Assembly: GCA_023362775.1 (NCBI GenBank)
Contig: JALMGJ010000008.1
Location: 22,299,001 to 22,363,000 of the forward strand
Reading direction: 5' to 3'
From: Charina bottae
Taxonomy: Eukaryota; Chordata; Lepidosauria; Squamata; Charinaidae
DNA length: 64,000 bases
In this document: in pieces, positions 63,120-64,000 of the stretch
How positions within the stretch are numbered: the first letter of the stretch is position 1
Layout: every line of letters begins with the position of its first letter
The notes under the pieces: generated by a model
Databases searched by the model: none
The model's input: only the letters and a program-made list of their open reading frames with translations
Told to the model about the DNA's origin: nothing
Made by a program: the position numbers and the translations under genes

Positions 63120-64000
63120 GCTAACACACTTTCTGATCCTTCTGACAGAATAAATACAGTCTGGAAGGACTGGCCCCATGTTTAAGGGAGATAAGTAATT
63201 CTTCCTTGTAAGAAGGATGTTCCTTTCTTTGTTTAAAGGATGCAGTGGTATAACTATTATTAAGGAAATATTCTGTTGATCTGTCGATGAAGGTTCTCAG
63301 TCATCCAGGTGGAACAGTCTGTGGCTTGAATCATGTCAACTGGATTTCTATTTTCTCAGTAGAAACGTTTCACTCCTTATCCAAGGAGCTTCTTCAGTCT
63401 GAAGAAGCTCCTTGGATAAGGAGTGAAACATTTCTACTGAGAAAATAGAAATCCAGTTGACATGATTCAAGCCACATTCTGTTGATCCAAAAGTGCTAGG
63501 AAATTATTGGTTGGACCCAATTTTGGTCAGGTTGATTGAGATGGTGATGGCCTCACTGTTATAAAAATACTGATTAGTTATTCATTTCAATTGAATAATC
63601 ACCCAGGGGTGGGGTGGGATTACTGTTTTAATAGTGTTAGCAAATGACTGATGGTGAAAACTAGATGAGAGTGTAGTCCTACCAATTCTCTTGGGCCTTT
63701 CACCATAGTATCTTCTGGACTGCTTGGAGGTGATAGCCCATGTAGCACTGTTTTTCAGTGGTTCTAGTCTTTTCCATTGGGACATGTTGAAAAGATAGTG
63801 CTGGAGAACTACTCTTTAATATCTAGTCCATTAACCTATAGTGTTCCACTGGGTCCATATTTTCTCCTTTGCCATGAAACCAGTGGGACTGGTCATCTAG
63901 CACTTTGGTATGTGATATTAACATCATGCTGATAACATCCAGCTGTCCTGCTCTTACCATCGAACTCCAAGGAAGAAGTTGATTCTCTTGATCAGTGCCT
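63120..64000 (+). mobile_element. Decayed L2-like LINE, continues past window end
   Basis: A broken plus-strand reading keeps the L2 order: 'FKGCSGITIIKEI' near 63235 (from the KEAVV-PLLKKPS block), ARKLLVGPNFGQVD near 63495, 'SVPLGPYFLLCHETSG' near 63840 (from VPQGS-LSPLLFNIYMKPLG) and LDQCL at 63985. Many substitutions, so an old copy. The palindromic insertion at 63282 interrupts it. Confidence 0.6.
63282..63475. mobile_element. 194-bp palindromic insertion with 12-bp target duplication
   Basis: Flanked by ATTCTGTTGATC at 63270-63281 and 63476-63487. The first 39 bases are single-copy ('tgtcgatgaaggttctcagtcatccagg'). The rest is an inverted repeat: 63321-63397 pairs with 63399-63475 around a single base at 63398, with one mismatch in 77 pairs. 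The 'gaagaagctccttgga' and 'gtgaaac' parts resemble end sequences of Penelope-type elements, but no protein is encoded. Family unproven. Confidence 0.85.

Noticed and set aside
63282..63475. Hammerhead ribozyme inside the palindrome, as reported for some Penelope elements
   Set aside because: 'ggataaggagtgaaac' and 'gtcgatgaagg' recall the core, but no CUGAUGA box with properly placed GAAA and cleavage triplet could be assembled.

Overview
This window is almost certainly nuclear DNA from a squamate reptile (lizard or snake). It contains no recognisable host gene, rRNA, functional tRNA gene or CRISPR array. The squamate call rests on the repeat mix: BovB-type RTE ends, a tRNA-derived SINE of the Sauria type, many L2-clade LINEs, CR1, L1, a second RTE LINE, a Penelope-like element, Ty1/copia and Ty3/gypsy LTR elements, hAT-type non-autonomous DNA transposons and abundant microsatellites. 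The sequence outside the elements is AT-rich and non-coding as far as I can see.

Layout. 0-4.7 kb: minus-strand Ty3/gypsy chromovirus (Tf1/sushi-like), cut by the window edge inside its chromodomain, with gag, PR, RT, RNase H, IN and its 5' LTR. 5.4-10.6 kb: two minus-strand L2 copies; the second carries a solo LTR with a perfect 5-bp target duplication. 12.5-16.4 kb: an L2 inserted in a Penelope-like element, itself inserted in an old CR1. 16.8 kb: CpG-rich hAT element with 8-bp duplications. 18.7-22.1 kb: three minus-strand L2 fragments. 22.9-25.6 kb: minus-strand RTE LINE abutting a long ATATCT repeat. 26.3-38.7 kb: a decayed L1-like LINE split by a 10.4-kb nest, in which copia element A carries a hAT insertion in its RNase H and a second copia-type element B in its 3' LTR. 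38.7 and 47.4 kb: Sauria-type SINEs. 41.6-44.7 kb: L2 with a long uninterrupted EN-RT frame. 45-47.4 kb: LINE 3' ends, a second hAT type and AT-rich microsatellites. 49.7-58.0 kb: an old minus-strand LINE split by a full-length young L1 (5' UTR, ORF1, ORF2, 17-19 bp target duplication), whose ORF2 is split by a minus-strand L2. 58.1-59.3 kb: another SINE type, then a BovB end inside an L2 end. 63.1-64 kb: decayed L2 carrying a 194-bp insertion that is mostly a near-perfect palindrome.

How the parts relate. No operon or host pathway is present. The functional content is retroelement machinery: Gag shells, aspartic protease, reverse transcriptases, RNase H, integrases, AP-type and GIY-YIG endonucleases, plus their cis signals. 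Two priming signals can be read directly: a self-complementary primer site in the gypsy element, and a site matching the anticodon arm of initiator tRNA-Met in copia A. Nesting with intact target duplications gives a relative timeline, with copia B, both CpG-rich hAT copies, the L1 and the 63.3-kb palindrome among the later arrivals.
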